A DNA stretch of 13,148 nucleotides from CAJWLW01 sp963580095 (GTDB lineage: Bacteria > Verrucomicrobiota > Lentisphaeria > JABSQK01 > CAJWLW01): assembly GCA_963580095.1 (NCBI GenBank), contig CAUZJQ010000100.1, forward strand, positions 1 through 13,148, read 5' to 3'. Of the stretch, positions 13,140 to 13,148 are shown one piece after another. The position numbers were made by a program, and so were the translations under genes. The number at the start of each line of letters is the position of its first letter. Positions within the stretch are counted from its first letter, which is position 1. Below the pieces are notes generated by a model, which had not been told where the DNA came from, made no database searches, and was given only the letters and a program-made list of their open reading frames with translations.

Positions 13140-13148
13140 TTCCTCCGA

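Overview
The window looks like chromosomal DNA from a Gram-negative heterotroph. Two proteins carry lipoprotein signals, one small protein has a Sec-type signal peptide, and the gene content is scavenging and metabolic. The families (neutral-ceramidase-like, CRTAC1/UnbV propeller, unclassified glycoside hydrolase, PhyH, ornithine-cyclodeaminase-like) are common in environmental Gammaproteobacteria and Planctomycetota/Acidobacteriota. The sequence alone does not settle the phylum. I see no rRNA, tRNA, CRISPR array, insertion sequence, phage gene or attachment site.

Layout. 1-878 (+): DMT/EamA transporter, probably cut at its 5' end. 2244-958 and 3743-2256 (both -): a two-gene operon, with a surface lipoprotein predicted to form a seven-bladed beta-propeller (CRTAC1 family) followed 11 bp later by a neutral-ceramidase-fold protein. 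Divergent from it, 3938-5956 (+): a 672-residue TIM-barrel protein with glycoside-hydrolase architecture. Its promoter appears to place the transcription start on the ATG. 6153-7811 (+): two-domain exo/endonuclease/phosphatase-superfamily protein without a signal peptide. 8026-9144 (+): TPR lipoprotein. 9182-9988 (+): PhyH-type Fe(II)/2-oxoglutarate dioxygenase. 11261-10047 (-): PLP fold-type I aminotransferase. Divergent from that, 11569-12537 (+): ornithine cyclodeaminase/mu-crystallin-family protein behind a leader of roughly 190 nt that can fold in two alternative ways. 13077-12700 (-): small exported coiled-coil protein, possibly coupled to a 20-codon leader ORF.

How they may work together. 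The propeller lipoprotein, ceramidase-fold hydrolase and glycoside-hydrolase-like protein share one control region (3744-3937) containing two short palindromes and a third operator-like repeat. They are the best candidate for a co-regulated unit, possibly for a glycosylated or amide-linked substrate. The aminotransferase and the cyclodeaminase-family protein share the 11262-11568 control region and suggest amino- or imino-acid metabolism. The nuclease, TPR and PhyH genes run in the same direction but show no obvious functional link.

The most unusual signals are the two-state RNA leader before the cyclodeaminase gene, the missing nucleophilic serine in the ceramidase-fold protein, and the apparently leaderless start of the glycoside-hydrolase-like gene. 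No large undescribed defence or mobile system is visible.
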